In this document: piece by piece, positions 1-9,086 of the stretch
How the letters are laid out: every line of letters starts with the position of its first letter
How positions within the stretch are numbered: the first letter of the stretch is position 1
Origin: Salipiger abyssi
GTDB taxonomy: Bacteria > Pseudomonadota > Alphaproteobacteria > Rhodobacterales > Rhodobacteraceae
Assembly: GCF_001975705.1 (NCBI RefSeq)
Contig: NZ_CP015093.1
Location: forward strand, 3,100,001-3,164,000
Length of the DNA: 64,000 nucleotides
Direction of reading: 5' to 3'
Translations under genes and position numbers: made by a program
Notes under the pieces: model-generated
Database searches by the model: none
What the model was told of the DNA's origin: nothing
The model's input: the letters and a program-made list of their open reading frames with translations, nothing else

Positions 1-1
1 G

Positions 2-718
2 CCGATGCTCAACATGCGGCTCGCGACGCCCTCGGTGATCGTCGACACCTACCGGCTGAGCCGCGCGGCACAGATCCGCGAGGCGGGCGATGCCGTCGAG
101 ATCGAGGCGGGCGTGACGCAGGCGCGGCTGCTGGGCTGGGACGGTCTGGCCGGTGCGCTGCCGCTCTTTGCCAAAGCGCTGCCCTGGGTCGGGCACGCGC
201 AGACCCGCGCGCGCGGCACGGTCTGCGGCTCGGTCGCCCATGCCGATCCCTCCGCCGAGATCCCGCTTTGCGTCGCGGTGCTGGGGGGCGAGGTCGTGCT
301 GTCGAACCGGCGCAAGTCGCGCCGTGTGAAAAGCGCGGAGTTCCATATCGGCATGATGATGACCGACCGGCGCGACGACGAGATGCTGACCGCGCTGCGC
401 CTGCCGCGTGCCAAACCGGGCGAGGGTTATGGCTTTGCCGAGTACGGGCGGCGCCATGGCGATTTCGCCGTGGTGGCCTGCGCGGCGAAGGTCACCGCCG
501 ACAGCATCACCTTCGGTGTTGGCGGCGTGGGCGACACGCCCGTGGTCGCGCGTTGGGACGCGCTCGACGGCAGCGCGCTCGACGATGCGCTCAACGCCTG
601 TGCCTGGGGGCTCGGCGCCCGCGACGACGTGCACGCCGATGCGCGCATGCGCCGCGATCTGGTGCGCGGGCTGGGACGCCGGGCCATCGAGGCGGCACGC
701 AGGGAGATCACGGCATGA
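2..718 (+). CDS. Molybdenum hydroxylase FAD-binding subunit (CoxM/XdhB-like), 5' truncated
   Basis: This is the flavin subunit of a xanthine-dehydrogenase-family enzyme, which passes electrons from the [2Fe-2S] subunit to FAD. The reading frame is open from base 2, so the start lies outside the window; about 238 codons remain against a usual 280-290. The FAD-contact stretch ARGTVCGSVAHADPSAEIP (codons about 70-90) and the C-terminal flavoprotein domain beginning GYGFAEYGRRHGDF are visible. Its TGA overlaps the ATG of the iron-sulfur subunit (ATGA). No 4Fe-4S insertion typical of 4-hydroxybenzoyl-CoA reductase beta subunits is seen. The molybdopterin subunit is not in the window and is presumably upstream. 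The substrate is unknown. Confidence 0.9.
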   Translation, partial: PMLNMRLATPSVIVDTYRLSRAAQIREAGDAVEIEAGVTQARLLGWDGLAGALPLFAKALPWVGHAQTRARGTVCGSVAHADPSAEIPLCVAVLGGEVVLSNRRKSRRVKSAEFHIGMMMTDRRDDEMLTALRLPRAKPGEGYGFAEYGRRHGDFAVVACAAKVTADSITFGVGGVGDTPVVARWDALDGSALDDALNACAWGLGARDDVHADARMRRDLVRGLGRRAIEAARREITA

Positions 719-1221
719 CAACTTTGAGCAAGGACGACACCACGCTCATCCGCCTCACGCTGAACGGGCGCGAGGTCGAGGGCCGGGCCAGCCCGCGCCT
801 GCTGCTGAGCGATTTCCTGCGTCACGAGCTGGGCGCCACCGGCACCCATGTGGGCTGCGAACACGGTGTCTGCGGCGCATGCACCTTGCGGGTGGACGGC
901 GTCATGGCGCGCTCCTGCCTGATGCTGGCGATGCAGGCCGAGGGGGCGCAGGTCGACACGGTCGAGGGGCTCGCCCCGCAGCCCGACCGGCTCTCGGTGC
1001 TTCAGGCCGCGTTCCGCCGTCACCACGCGCTGCAATGCGGCTTCTGCACCGCCGGGATCCTGATGTCGCTCGACACGCTGCTGCGCGACGAGCCGGACGC
1101 GGACCGCACCCGTATCGAAGAGGTCGTGGGCGGGCATCTCTGCCGCTGCACCGGCTACGCCCCGATCATTGATGCCGCGCTCGACGCCGCGGCGGAACTC
1201 AGAGGAGGAGACCATGTTTGA
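715..1221 (+). CDS. Molybdenum hydroxylase [2Fe-2S] subunit (CoxS/XdhA-like)
   Basis: 168-residue small subunit carrying two [2Fe-2S] clusters that link the molybdenum centre to FAD. The N-terminal plant-ferredoxin-type site has Cys48, Cys53, Cys56 and Cys68 (GCEHGVCGAC). The helical second site has Cys108, Cys111, Cys143 and Cys145 (CGFC and CRC). Length and spacing are normal for the family. The ATG was chosen because it overlaps the stop of the FAD subunit by four bases; its own stop overlaps the start of the CoA ligase. The overlaps indicate one mRNA and coordinated synthesis with the ligase and, probably, the hydratase. Confidence 0.94.
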   Translation: MTTLSKDDTTLIRLTLNGREVEGRASPRLLLSDFLRHELGATGTHVGCEHGVCGACTLRVDGVMARSCLMLAMQAEGAQVDTVEGLAPQPDRLSVLQAAFRRHHALQCGFCTAGILMSLDTLLRDEPDADRTRIEEVVGGHLCRCTGYAPIIDAALDAAAELRGGDHV

Positions 1222-2737
1222 TCTCGCAACCAGCTTTCTTGCCAGCGTCGAGCGCGACCCCGCCCGCATCGCCATTGTCGATGGCGGCACGCGGCTGAGC
1301 TATGCCGATTGGGCGGGGCGCATCGGCGCGCTGACCGCCTGGCTGGCAGAGCAGGGCGTCGGCAAGGGCGACCATGTGGTGACTGCGCTGCAAAATTCCT
1401 GGGAGGCGGCGACGCTGCATTGGGCCTGCCAGTTCGCCGGCGCCATCGTGACGCCCATCAACTGGCGCGCCACCGCCGAAGAGCTGGGCTATGTGCTGGG
1501 CGACAGCGCGGCCAAGTTGCTGCTTTGCGAGCCGGTCTCGTCGGAGGTATCGCAGGAGGCGGCCAGCGCGGCGGGCATCGCCTGCTTCGATATCGAGGCG
1601 CTGGGGATCGCCGATCTGCCGACGGTCGCGCTGCCGAAACCGGTGATCGGGCCGGAAGACTATTCGCTGATGCTCTACACCTCGGGCACCACCGGCAAGC
1701 CCAAGGGCGTGCCGCGCCGGCACCGGGCCGAGCGCGCGGCAGCGGTGGCGCATGTGGCGCAGAACACCTATCGCCAGGGCGAGGTGACGCTGGGCGTGAT
1801 GCCGCTCTATCACACGATGGGCGTGCGCTCGCTGCTTGCCATGAGCCTCATCGGCGGCACCTTCATCTGCCTGCGCCGCTTTGACGTGGCCGAGGCGCTG
1901 CGGCTGATCGCGGCGGAAAAGGTGAGCTGCCTCTACCTCGTGCCGACGCTCTATCACGCCATGCTCGACGCGCCCGAGCTGGCGCAGACCGATATTTCCT
2001 CGGTGCGGCTGTTGGGTTTCGCCGGCGCTTCCATGTCGGACGGGCTGCTGAAGCGGTTGCAGGAGACCTTCCAGCCGGATCTTTTTGTCAACCATTACGG
2101 TTCGTCCGAGGTCTATACCTTCACCATCCACCAGAACGCGCCGTCCAAGCCCGGCTCGGCGGGGCGCGCGGCGCTCAACCAACGCATCCGCATCGTCGAT
2201 CCGGCGGCCAAGGATCCCGAGGCACTCTGCCCGCAGGGCGAGGAGGGCGAGATCATCGCGGATCTGGCTGGAGACGAGGCCTTTGAAGGCTACTGGAAAC
2301 GCCCCGATGGCGACGCGAAATCGCTGCATGGCGGCTGGTATTTCACCGGCGACATGGGCCGGTTCGACGAAGACGGCGATCTCTTCGTGACCGGGCGTAC
2401 CGACGACATGATCATCACCGGCGGCGAAAACGTCTCTCCGGTCGAGGTCGAGAGCTATATCTCGCTGCTCGACGGCATCGGCGATGTCGCCGTGGTCGGC
2501 CTGCCGGACGAACGCTGGGGCCAGGTCGTGGCGCTCTTCGTGGTGCCGACGCCCGGCATCACCGCCGAAAAGATCAAGGCCTATTGCCATGCCGGGCTGC
2601 CGGCGCATAAGCGCCCGCGCCGCATCACCTTTGTGACGGAATTGCCGAAATCGCCCGTCGGCAAGCTGCTGCGCCGTCTGCTGATCGCGGGCGAGTACAC
2701 CGAAACCACGCCGGACGCCGAAACCCAGGCGGTCTGA
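1214..2737 (+). CDS. Class I adenylate-forming acyl/aryl-CoA ligase
   Basis: 507 residues. Activates a carboxylic acid with ATP and then forms the CoA thioester. Visible signatures are the AMP-binding P-loop YTSGTTGKPKG (about residues 154-164), the adenylation motif FTGDMGRFDEDG (about 377), the hinge GGENVSPVEVE (about 403) and the C-terminal catalytic lysine in SPVGKLLRR. The ATG at 1214 was preferred over an upstream in-frame start because GAGGAGGAG lies directly before it (1202-1210); it overlaps the previous stop by eight bases. Linkage to a molybdenum hydroxylase and an enoyl-CoA hydratase suggests CoA-dependent breakdown of an aromatic or heteroaromatic acid. The exact substrate cannot be read from the sequence. 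Confidence 0.9.
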   Translation: MFDLATSFLASVERDPARIAIVDGGTRLSYADWAGRIGALTAWLAEQGVGKGDHVVTALQNSWEAATLHWACQFAGAIVTPINWRATAEELGYVLGDSAAKLLLCEPVSSEVSQEAASAAGIACFDIEALGIADLPTVALPKPVIGPEDYSLMLYTSGTTGKPKGVPRRHRAERAAAVAHVAQNTYRQGEVTLGVMPLYHTMGVRSLLAMSLIGGTFICLRRFDVAEALRLIAAEKVSCLYLVPTLYHAMLDAPELAQTDISSVRLLGFAGASMSDGLLKRLQETFQPDLFVNHYGSSEVYTFTIHQNAPSKPGSAGRAALNQRIRIVDPAAKDPEALCPQGEEGEIIADLAGDEAFEGYWKRPDGDAKSLHGGWYFTGDMGRFDEDGDLFVTGRTDDMIITGGENVSPVEVESYISLLDGIGDVAVVGLPDERWGQVVALFVVPTPGITAEKIKAYCHAGLPAHKRPRRITFVTELPKSPVGKLLRRLLIAGEYTETTPDAETQAV

Positions 2738-2762
2738 CCACATACACCAAGGAGCGACCACA

Positions 2763-3563
2763 ATGACCAAGCATTTCACCGATCTTTCCGGCCAGAGTTT
2801 CGACGGCTTCACCGTCGAGGTGGACGAGGCGCGCCAGCGTGGCGACATCATCCTCGATCGCGGCGATTACAACACGATCTCGATGGGCCAGCGCGACGAG
2901 CTGCGCGCCGCTTTCGAGGCGCTCGACGCCGATCCGCGCGTCCGCGTCATCGTGCTGCGCGCCATCGGCGAGCATTTCTCCTCGGGCGGCTATATCCGCG
3001 GCTTCCTCGAAGCCAGCCCCGAGCATGTCTCGAAACTGGCCGACAATATCGCAGCCCCCGCGCGTTGCGAAAAGCCGGTGATCGTGGCCAACCGCGGCTA
3101 CACGTTCGGCGTCGGTTTCGAGATCTCGCTGGCCTGCGATTTCCGCCTTGTGACGCCGACCACCCGCTACGCGCTGCCCGAGCAGAAGCTGGGCCAGATC
3201 CCTGGCTCCGGCGGTTCGGCGCGTCTGCAAAAGATCGTCGGCATCACCCGGACCAAGGATATCGTGATGCGCTCGCGCCGGATTTCCGGCCAGCAGGCCT
3301 ATGACTGGGGCATCGCCACCGAGATCCACGAGGACGACCAGCTCGAAGCGGCCACCGACAAGCTTGCCGAAGAGCTGCTGGCCTTCTCGCCGATGGCGCA
3401 GCGTACCGCCAAGAAGATGCTGAACCAGGCCGAGGAATGCCACCTTCAGACCGCCATCGAGGTCGAGGGCTACAACTACTCGCGCCTGCGCCAGTCCGAC
3501 GATTTCCGCGAGGGTGTGCTGGCCTTCCACGAAAAGCGCGCGCCGAAATTCCAGGGCAGCTGA
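2763..3563 (+). CDS. Enoyl-CoA hydratase/isomerase (crotonase) family protein
   Basis: 266 residues of crotonase fold. The oxyanion-hole regions are seen as HFSSGGYIRGF (about residues 75-85) and RGYTFGVGFEISLACDFR (about 112-129), followed by PEQKLGQIPGSGG. The glutamate pair of classical hydratases is not obvious at both positions, so hydrolase or hydratase activity on a cyclic CoA ester is possible. Starts 25 bases after the ligase stop with AAGGAG at 2749-2754. It is the last gene of the catabolic unit and is followed by a hairpin terminator. Crotonase assignment is secure; the reaction is inferred only from context. Confidence 0.88.
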   Translation: MTKHFTDLSGQSFDGFTVEVDEARQRGDIILDRGDYNTISMGQRDELRAAFEALDADPRVRVIVLRAIGEHFSSGGYIRGFLEASPEHVSKLADNIAAPARCEKPVIVANRGYTFGVGFEISLACDFRLVTPTTRYALPEQKLGQIPGSGGSARLQKIVGITRTKDIVMRSRRISGQQAYDWGIATEIHEDDQLEAATDKLAEELLAFSPMAQRTAKKMLNQAEECHLQTAIEVEGYNYSRLRQSDDFREGVLAFHEKRAPKFQGS

Positions 3564-3584
3564 GCGCTCGCAACCGTGCAAAAG

Positions 3585-3614
3585 GGACCGGGGGCGCTTT
3601 GGCGTCCCCGGTCC
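3585..3614 (+). terminator. Perfect 13-bp hairpin after the hydratase gene
   Basis: Bases 3585-3597 pair with 3602-3614 around a TTTG loop, with one G-T wobble. It begins 21 bases after the stop of the hydratase gene. There is no following T tract, so termination efficiency is uncertain. Confidence 0.6.
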
Positions 3615-3798
3615 GTGTTCGAGAGGGGCCGTCCGACCCGTCCGGCCACTTTGGCGGCAGCATCGTGCGCCGCGCGCGGCCGGAAATCTCGGATGCGGCG
3701 TTGGCGATGTGTCGATATCGGGTAACGCCTCTGCCGGTCATCATAATAAATCGCTGCCAAACCGGGCGTTCTCGGCTATTGTAGGTCAAAAGTGACAA

Positions 3799-3816
3799 GG
3801 CGGGTAATGACCCGCC
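3799..3816 (+). promoter_or_regulatory. Hairpin over a candidate gspD start codon
   Basis: GGCGGGT (3799-3805) pairs with ACCCGCC (3810-3816), leaving AATG in the loop. The ATG at 3807 would sit in the loop. This makes ATG 3837 a serious alternative start. It may control translation or be accidental in GC-rich DNA. Confidence 0.3.
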
Positions 3817-5797
3817 GAAGAGACGGGCGGGCAGCCATGGTGAGACTTTCTGGTATCCGGCGCGGTGCGGCGTCGCTCCTGCTGGGAGCGCGCATCGCGA
3901 TTGTTGCGCTGGCGGGGGCCACCGCGTTGCCGGCGGCGGCGCAGGTGACGCTGGATCTGCGGGATGCCGATCTGCGCAGCTTTGTGGAAATCGTGTCGGA
4001 AGCCACCGGGCGGCGGTTCCTGATCGACCCGGCCGTGCGTGGCACGGTCACGGTCCTGGCGCCGGGCGAGATGACCCCCGCCGAGCTCTACGAGGTGTTT
4101 CTGGCAGTGCTCGAGCTCAATCGTCTGACGCTGATAGAGGGCGAGGGGGCAGACCGGATCGTCGCCATGAACAACGCGCGCGAGCTGGCTTCGGGGCCTG
4201 CGGCGCGGGGCGGGGCCGGTGCCTACGAGACTCGGGTTATCGAGGTCCGGCATGTGCCGCTTCAGGATATCGTCGAGGTCGTGCGCCCGCTGCTTGCCGC
4301 CGAGGCGGTGCTGACGCCGCTGCCGGGCTCGCGGCTGCTGATCCTGTCGGATCGCGGCCAGAACTTCCGGCGCATCGAGGCGCTGATAGAGCGCCTGGAC
4401 CAGCCGCGCGAAGCGCCGATCCAGATGATCCGGCTGCGCAACGCCAATGCCTCCGAAGTCGCGCAGGTGATCGAGTCGATGGAGATCCTGCCCGAGGGCG
4501 CGGCGCTCTCGGTCGACCGCAGGTCCAACGCGCTGGTGGTGTCCGGTCCCGATGCGGTCTACGAACGGGTACGCCTGCTGGCGGCGCGGCTCGACACCCA
4601 GCAGAACAATGTCGTCAGCCGTGCGGTGCCGCTCAACTATGCCGATGCGGCGGCGCTGGCCGATGTCGTCCTGCGCGCCATCGACAACGGTGGCGAGAGC
4701 GCCCAGGCCCCGGTGCGGATCGTGCCCGAACCACAGACCAACACGCTGCTCATATCGGCGCCGCAGGAGCGCATCGCCGATATCGTGGCGATGATCGGTT
4801 ATCTCGACAAGCGGCCCCGGCAGGTTCTGGTCGAGGCGGTGATTTTCGAGATGTCCGTCGCGGCCTATTCGGATCTGTCGATGCAATGGGCCGCGATCCT
4901 CGACAACGCGGTGGTGGGCGGGGCGCAGTTCTCGCTCGGCGACCGCCCCAGCCTGACCAGCCTGGTGTCCTCGGTGCTCGATGGCGAGACCGCCGATCCG
5001 GGATCGGGGGCTTTGTCGCGGGCATGCCCGACAATACCGAGCGTGGTGTCGCGGGCTTTTTGTCGGCCATTGCCACACAGCGCTCGACGCGTCTGCTGAG
5101 CACGCCCTCGATCATGACCCTGAACAATCAGGAGGCGGAGATCGTCGTGGCGCAGAACGTGCCCTTCGTGACCGGTGCCTATTCCACCGTCGGAGAAAGC
5201 GCCGTCGAGAACCCGTTCCAGACCGTCGAACGTCAGGATGTCGGGCTGACGCTCACGGTCACGCCGCAGATCAATGCCGACCGCACGGTCAAGATGACCA
5301 TCGAACAGGAGGTTTCGAACCTGACGGAGTCGGAATCCGCCGCCGGCAGCGAAATCACCGCCAAGCGCGCGCTCAGCACCACGGTTCTGGTGCGCGACGG
5401 CAATGTGATTCTGCTGGGCGGTCTGCTCGAAAACGGCTCCGGCACGCAGGCGCAGAAGGTGCCCGGCCTGGCGGAGCTGCCGGTGGTCGGCGGGCTGTTC
5501 CGGGGGCGCAACGCCAATCGCGACCAGCGCGTGCTGCTGGTCCTGCTGCGGCCGCAGGTGGTCAATTCCGAGGAAGAGGGCAAACGCCTGTCGCGGGCGA
5601 TCGCGCGCAAGTCGCGCGAGGCCAGCCTGGCGATCCAGCCGATGGATGACGGGCGCTATCCCGCGGTGCCGCCCGCCGGTCTGCCGTTCGACGGGGCCGA
5701 TCTCAATCAGCCTTTCGATGCCGGATTCGTCGACGATGTCGCGCAGCGTCGGAATTATCCGCCGCTGCCGAGCCGCCTGCGCTTTGACGGCCAGTAA
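3807..5797 (+). pseudogene. gspD: Type II secretion outer-membrane secretin GspD, frameshifted
   Basis: Secretin that forms the outer-membrane channel of the type II secretion system. A signal peptide (ALAGATALPAAA region) is followed by N0 (LDLRDADLRSFVEIVSEATG), N1-N3 repeats and, after base 5010, the secretin core STPSIMTLNNQEAEIVVAQN and VPGLAELPVVGGLFRG. The frame is lost at the G run 5006-5010: upstream codons read to DPGSG, and GGFVAGMPDN continues one base earlier, as if a sixth G were missing. The upstream frame then stops at 5099. Both halves are well conserved, so this is a very recent mutation or a base-calling error. Start is uncertain: ATG 3807 (AAGG at 3797) or ATG 3837. First gene of gspDEF. 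Confidence 0.88.
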
Positions 5798-5821
5798 CGC
5801 GCCCGGGCAGGAGACAGGCTG

Positions 5822-7288
5822 ATGGCAGACGGTCCGCGGCTTCCCTTCGCCTTTGCCCGCGATCAGCAGGTTCTGCTGGAGGGCAGCCGCATGATCATCG
5901 GTCCGGCGGCCAGCGTGCTCGGCCTGCGCGAGGCGCAGCGGCGGCTCGGGGCGGAACGCCCGCCAGAGCTGCTGCGTCTGGATCAGGCCGGGTTCGAGGC
6001 GGCGCTTGCCCGGGTTTACGACTCCCGCGACGAGGAACTGACGGCGGGGGCGGCGGGCGAACTGCTGTTCGATCTGGAGGAGAGCGGCGCCGGCGCGCGC
6101 CAGCGCGATCTGCTCGACGATCCGGGCGATGCGCCGGTCATCCAGCTGGTGAACCGGCTTCTGCGCCGCGCGGTTCTGAGCGGGGCGTCCGATCTGCATG
6201 TAGAGCCGCATGAGGGCGGGCTGCGCGTGCGCATGCGCATCGACGGGTTTCTCCAGGAGGTGATGAACCGCGCCGACGTTCCGGTGCGGCGCATCGTGTC
6301 GCGGCTCAAGGTGATGGCCGGGCTCGACATTGCCGAGACGCGGCTGCCGCAGGATGGCCGTATCGCGCTGTCGCTGGGCGGTCGGATGATCGACACCCGG
6401 GTCTCGTCGCTGCCGGGCCATTACGGCGAGCGCATCGTGCTGCGGATCCTCGACCGCTCCGCCGGGCTGATGCCGCTGGCGGATCTGGGCTTCAGCACGG
6501 CCCAACAGACGCTGCTCGAACGGCTCTCGGCGCTGCCGAACGGGATCATTCTCGCCACCGGACCGACCGGGGCGGGCAAGACCACGACGCTGTATTCTCT
6601 GCTGCAACTGGCAGAGCGCAACGAGCGCAACATCGTCACTGTCGAGGACCCGATCGAATACGATCTGCCCGGCATCAGCCAGAGCCAGATCAATGCCGAG
6701 ATCGGCATGACCTTTGCGGTCGGGCTGCGCGCCACGCTGCGGCAGGATCCCGATGTGATCCTGGTGGGCGAGATCCGCGACCCCGAGACCGCAAGTGTCG
6801 CGGCGCAGGCGGCGCTGACCGGGCATCTGGTGTTTTCGTCGCTGCACGCCAACAGCGCCATCGGCGCGGTGGTGCGGCTGCGCGACCTGGGCATCGACAA
6901 TTTCCTGATCGCGGCAACGCTGCGGGGCATGATCGCGCAGCGGCTGCTGCGCAAGCTCTGCCCCGACTGCCGCCGCCCGCAGCCGGTGAGCGCCGAGCAG
7001 GCGGCGCTGTTCCAGAGGCACGATCTGCCGCCGCCCGACACGCTCTACGCGCCCGGCGGCTGCGAAAGCTGCGGCGGCAGCGGCCATGCCGGGCGGCTGG
7101 GGATCTTCGAGATGGTGGAGGTCGGCGAGCGGCTGCGGGCCGCCGTCGATGGCGGCGCCACCGAGACCGAACTGACGCAGATGGCGCTGGGCGCGGGGGA
7201 AACCCTGATCGGGCAGGGGCTGGCCGCCGCCGCCGCCGGACGCACCAGCCTCACCGAGACGCTGCGGGTCGTCGGGGACGTGGCGTGA
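5822..7288 (+). CDS. gspE: Type II secretion ATPase GspE
   Basis: 488-residue cytoplasmic ATPase that drives pseudopilus assembly. Seen in order: an N-terminal GspE domain, SDLHVEPHEGGLRVRMRIDG, Walker A GPTGAGKTT (about residues 246-254), Walker B region DPDVILVGEIRD, the histidine motif LTGHLVFSSLHAN, and the zinc motif CPDC (about 380) plus CESC (about 414) characteristic of GspE. ATG 5822 is preceded by AGGAG (5809-5813), 24 bases after the gspD stop. Its TGA overlaps the GTG of gspF. Confidence 0.97.
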   Translation: MADGPRLPFAFARDQQVLLEGSRMIIGPAASVLGLREAQRRLGAERPPELLRLDQAGFEAALARVYDSRDEELTAGAAGELLFDLEESGAGARQRDLLDDPGDAPVIQLVNRLLRRAVLSGASDLHVEPHEGGLRVRMRIDGFLQEVMNRADVPVRRIVSRLKVMAGLDIAETRLPQDGRIALSLGGRMIDTRVSSLPGHYGERIVLRILDRSAGLMPLADLGFSTAQQTLLERLSALPNGIILATGPTGAGKTTTLYSLLQLAERNERNIVTVEDPIEYDLPGISQSQINAEIGMTFAVGLRATLRQDPDVILVGEIRDPETASVAAQAALTGHLVFSSLHANSAIGAVVRLRDLGIDNFLIAATLRGMIAQRLLRKLCPDCRRPQPVSAEQAALFQRHDLPPPDTLYAPGGCESCGGSGHAGRLGIFEMVEVGERLRAAVDGGATETELTQMALGAGETLIGQGLAAAAAGRTSLTETLRVVGDVA

Positions 7289-8499
7289 GGGCGTATCGGT
7301 ATGTCGCCTATACCAAGCGCGGCCAGCGCCGCAGCGGCACCGTCGTGGCCGAGACCGAGGCGGATGCGGCGGCGCAGCTCTCGCGGCAGGAGCTTTTCGC
7401 CTCCGAGATCGTCCCGGCCCGTGAAGAGGGCGACGGGCGCTGGCGCCGGAGCGGCTGGCGCAACCGTCTGAGCGCCGATCTACAGGCGGTGTTCACCCGG
7501 CAGATGGCGGTGATGCTGACTGCGGATCTGCCGGTCGAGACGGCGCTCGAAGCGGTCGGTCGCGGCGGGCATCCGGCGCTCGATGCGGTCGCGGCACGCA
7601 GCCGCGCGGCGCTGCTCGACGGCGACAGTTTGACCGAGGCGCTCGAACGTGCCGGCGCCGGCTTTCCTCCTTACTACTTCGCGGCGCTGAGGGCGGGCGA
7701 GGCGGCGGGCGAGCTGGCGGCGGTGTTCTCCGAGCTGGCCGACCATCTCGACCGGGCGGGAACCGACCGGGCGCAGATCGCCACGGCGCTGATCTACCCG
7801 GCCTTCGTCGCCGCCGTCTCGGTGCTCGTCTGCGCCATTCTCATGGTCAGCGTCGCGCCCGAGATCGTGTCGATCTTCGAGATCTCCGACCGTCCGCTGC
7901 CGGTGCTGACGCAATACGTGCTGGCAGTGTCGGACTGGTGCCAGGCCCACCTGCCGCTGCTGGGCGGGAGCCTTGCCGCGCTCATTGTGCTGCTGGTCCT
8001 GTCCTCGCGTATCGGCTGGCTGCGCGACCGGCGCGACCGTCTGGTTCTGCGGCTGCCGCTTGCGGGCCGGCTCAAGCGCCTGTCGGCCTCGGTGCAGTAC
8101 ATGCGCACGCTGGCGCTCGTGCTGGGAAGCCGGCATGCGGTGCTGAGCGCGGTCGACAGCGCGGTCGAGGTGCTGACCGTTGCCGATTTCCGCGACGAAG
8201 GCCACGCGGTATCGCGCGCGGTGCGGCAGGGCGAGGCGCTGTCCATGGCGCTCGAACAGCTCTCCTTCCTGCCGCCGGTGGCGCGGCAGCTGATCCTCGC
8301 GGGGGAAACCTCGGTGCGGCTGGCGCGGATGACCGAGCGCGCGGCGACGCTTGTCGAACACCGGCTGTCGACCGAGCGAAAGCGCATCGCGACGCTGCTG
8401 GAGCCGCTGCTGATGATGCTGGTTGGCGTGCTGGTGCTGGTGATCGTGCTGGCGGTGCTGCTGCCGATCTTCGACCTTCAGGCGGTGGTGGCCGGCTGA
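7285..8499 (+). CDS. gspF: Type II secretion inner-membrane platform protein GspF
   Basis: 404-residue polytopic inner-membrane protein anchoring GspE and the pseudopilus. It has the duplicated T2SF domain: FTRQMAVMLTADLPVETAL near residue 72, and YMRTLALVLGSRHAVLSAV near 272. Hydrophobic segments lie at about 165-190, 225-242 and 372-395. Starts with GTG overlapping the gspE stop (GTGA), indicating translational coupling. Last gene of the rightward gspDEF unit; gspC follows on the opposite strand. Confidence 0.96.
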   Translation: MRAYRYVAYTKRGQRRSGTVVAETEADAAAQLSRQELFASEIVPAREEGDGRWRRSGWRNRLSADLQAVFTRQMAVMLTADLPVETALEAVGRGGHPALDAVAARSRAALLDGDSLTEALERAGAGFPPYYFAALRAGEAAGELAAVFSELADHLDRAGTDRAQIATALIYPAFVAAVSVLVCAILMVSVAPEIVSIFEISDRPLPVLTQYVLAVSDWCQAHLPLLGGSLAALIVLLVLSSRIGWLRDRRDRLVLRLPLAGRLKRLSASVQYMRTLALVLGSRHAVLSAVDSAVEVLTVADFRDEGHAVSRAVRQGEALSMALEQLSFLPPVARQLILAGETSVRLARMTERAATLVEHRLSTERKRIATLLEPLLMMLVGVLVLVIVLAVLLPIFDLQAVVAG

Positions 8500-8529
8500 G
8501 CGCGCGGGCCGCCGTGCGGAGCGCCGGGT

Positions 8530-8988
8530 CTATTCCGGGAACGCCAGCAGCTCAGGTGTGTCGCCGTCGCGCGAAATCCACATGCCTTCCGTGTCGATGC
8601 GGTCGATCAGGATGCCTTCGCCGAGCCGGTCGCCGCCACGCACGAGTTGTTCGCCCGCCGGGTGTGAAACAATGGCCCAGACCTTGTTGCCGCTGCGCAC
8701 GACCCCGTTCAGGCGATAGCCGAGGCTCTCCAGCGGCGGCTTTGCCGCGGCGGGTGGCGTCGGCTCGGCGGGGGCGGGTGGCGCGGGCGGCTGCGGCTCG
8801 CCAAAGAGCGCGGGCCAGCGGCGGGGCGGGGCGGGCGGCGCCGTGGCAGCGGCTTCGGTCAGAATGACGCCGGCCGGAACAGGCTGGGCCGCGGCTGTGC
8901 GCGTGTCCAGCTCCTGCCAGAGCACGACGCCCGACCACCCGGCGGCGGCCAGGGCGGCCAGGGTGCAAAGCGTGGCCAAAATGCGCAT
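8530..8988 (-). CDS. gspC: Type II secretion inner-membrane protein GspC (short form, no PDZ)
   Basis: 152 residues. One N-terminal transmembrane helix (about 2-22), a proline/alanine-rich linker (about 45-85) and a homology-region domain beginning GYRLNGVVRSGNKVWAIVSH and ending at GMWISRDGDTPELLAFPE. GspC connects the inner-membrane platform with the secretin. The usual C-terminal PDZ or coiled-coil domain is absent, as in short GspC forms. ATG 8988 is preferred to longer options because it directly precedes the membrane helix and has a GAAAGG ribosome-binding site. It is transcribed towards gspF and divergently from the lipoprotein gene at 9087. Confidence 0.82.
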   Translation of the reverse strand: MRILATLCTLAALAAAGWSGVVLWQELDTRTAAAQPVPAGVILTEAAATAPPAPPRRWPALFGEPQPPAPPAPAEPTPPAAAKPPLESLGYRLNGVVRSGNKVWAIVSHPAGEQLVRGGDRLGEGILIDRIDTEGMWISRDGDTPELLAFPE

Positions 8989-9086
8989 GACGGGCCTTTC
9001 CGTTCCGGGCTTCGGAGCGCGAAGATAGACGGAATCCCATGCGAATGCTAACCTGCCGTTCAATGATAATGAAAATCGGGCAGGTT

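Noticed and set aside
3600..3640. tRNA-like GTGTTCGAGAGG sequence
   Set aside because: No cloverleaf can be folded and the T-loop consensus GGTTCRANTCC is absent.
5006..5010. Programmed -1 frameshifting of gspD
   Set aside because: No convincing slippery heptamer with a downstream pseudoknot was found, secretins are not known to use it, and similar G loss occurs elsewhere in the window. A missing base is simpler.
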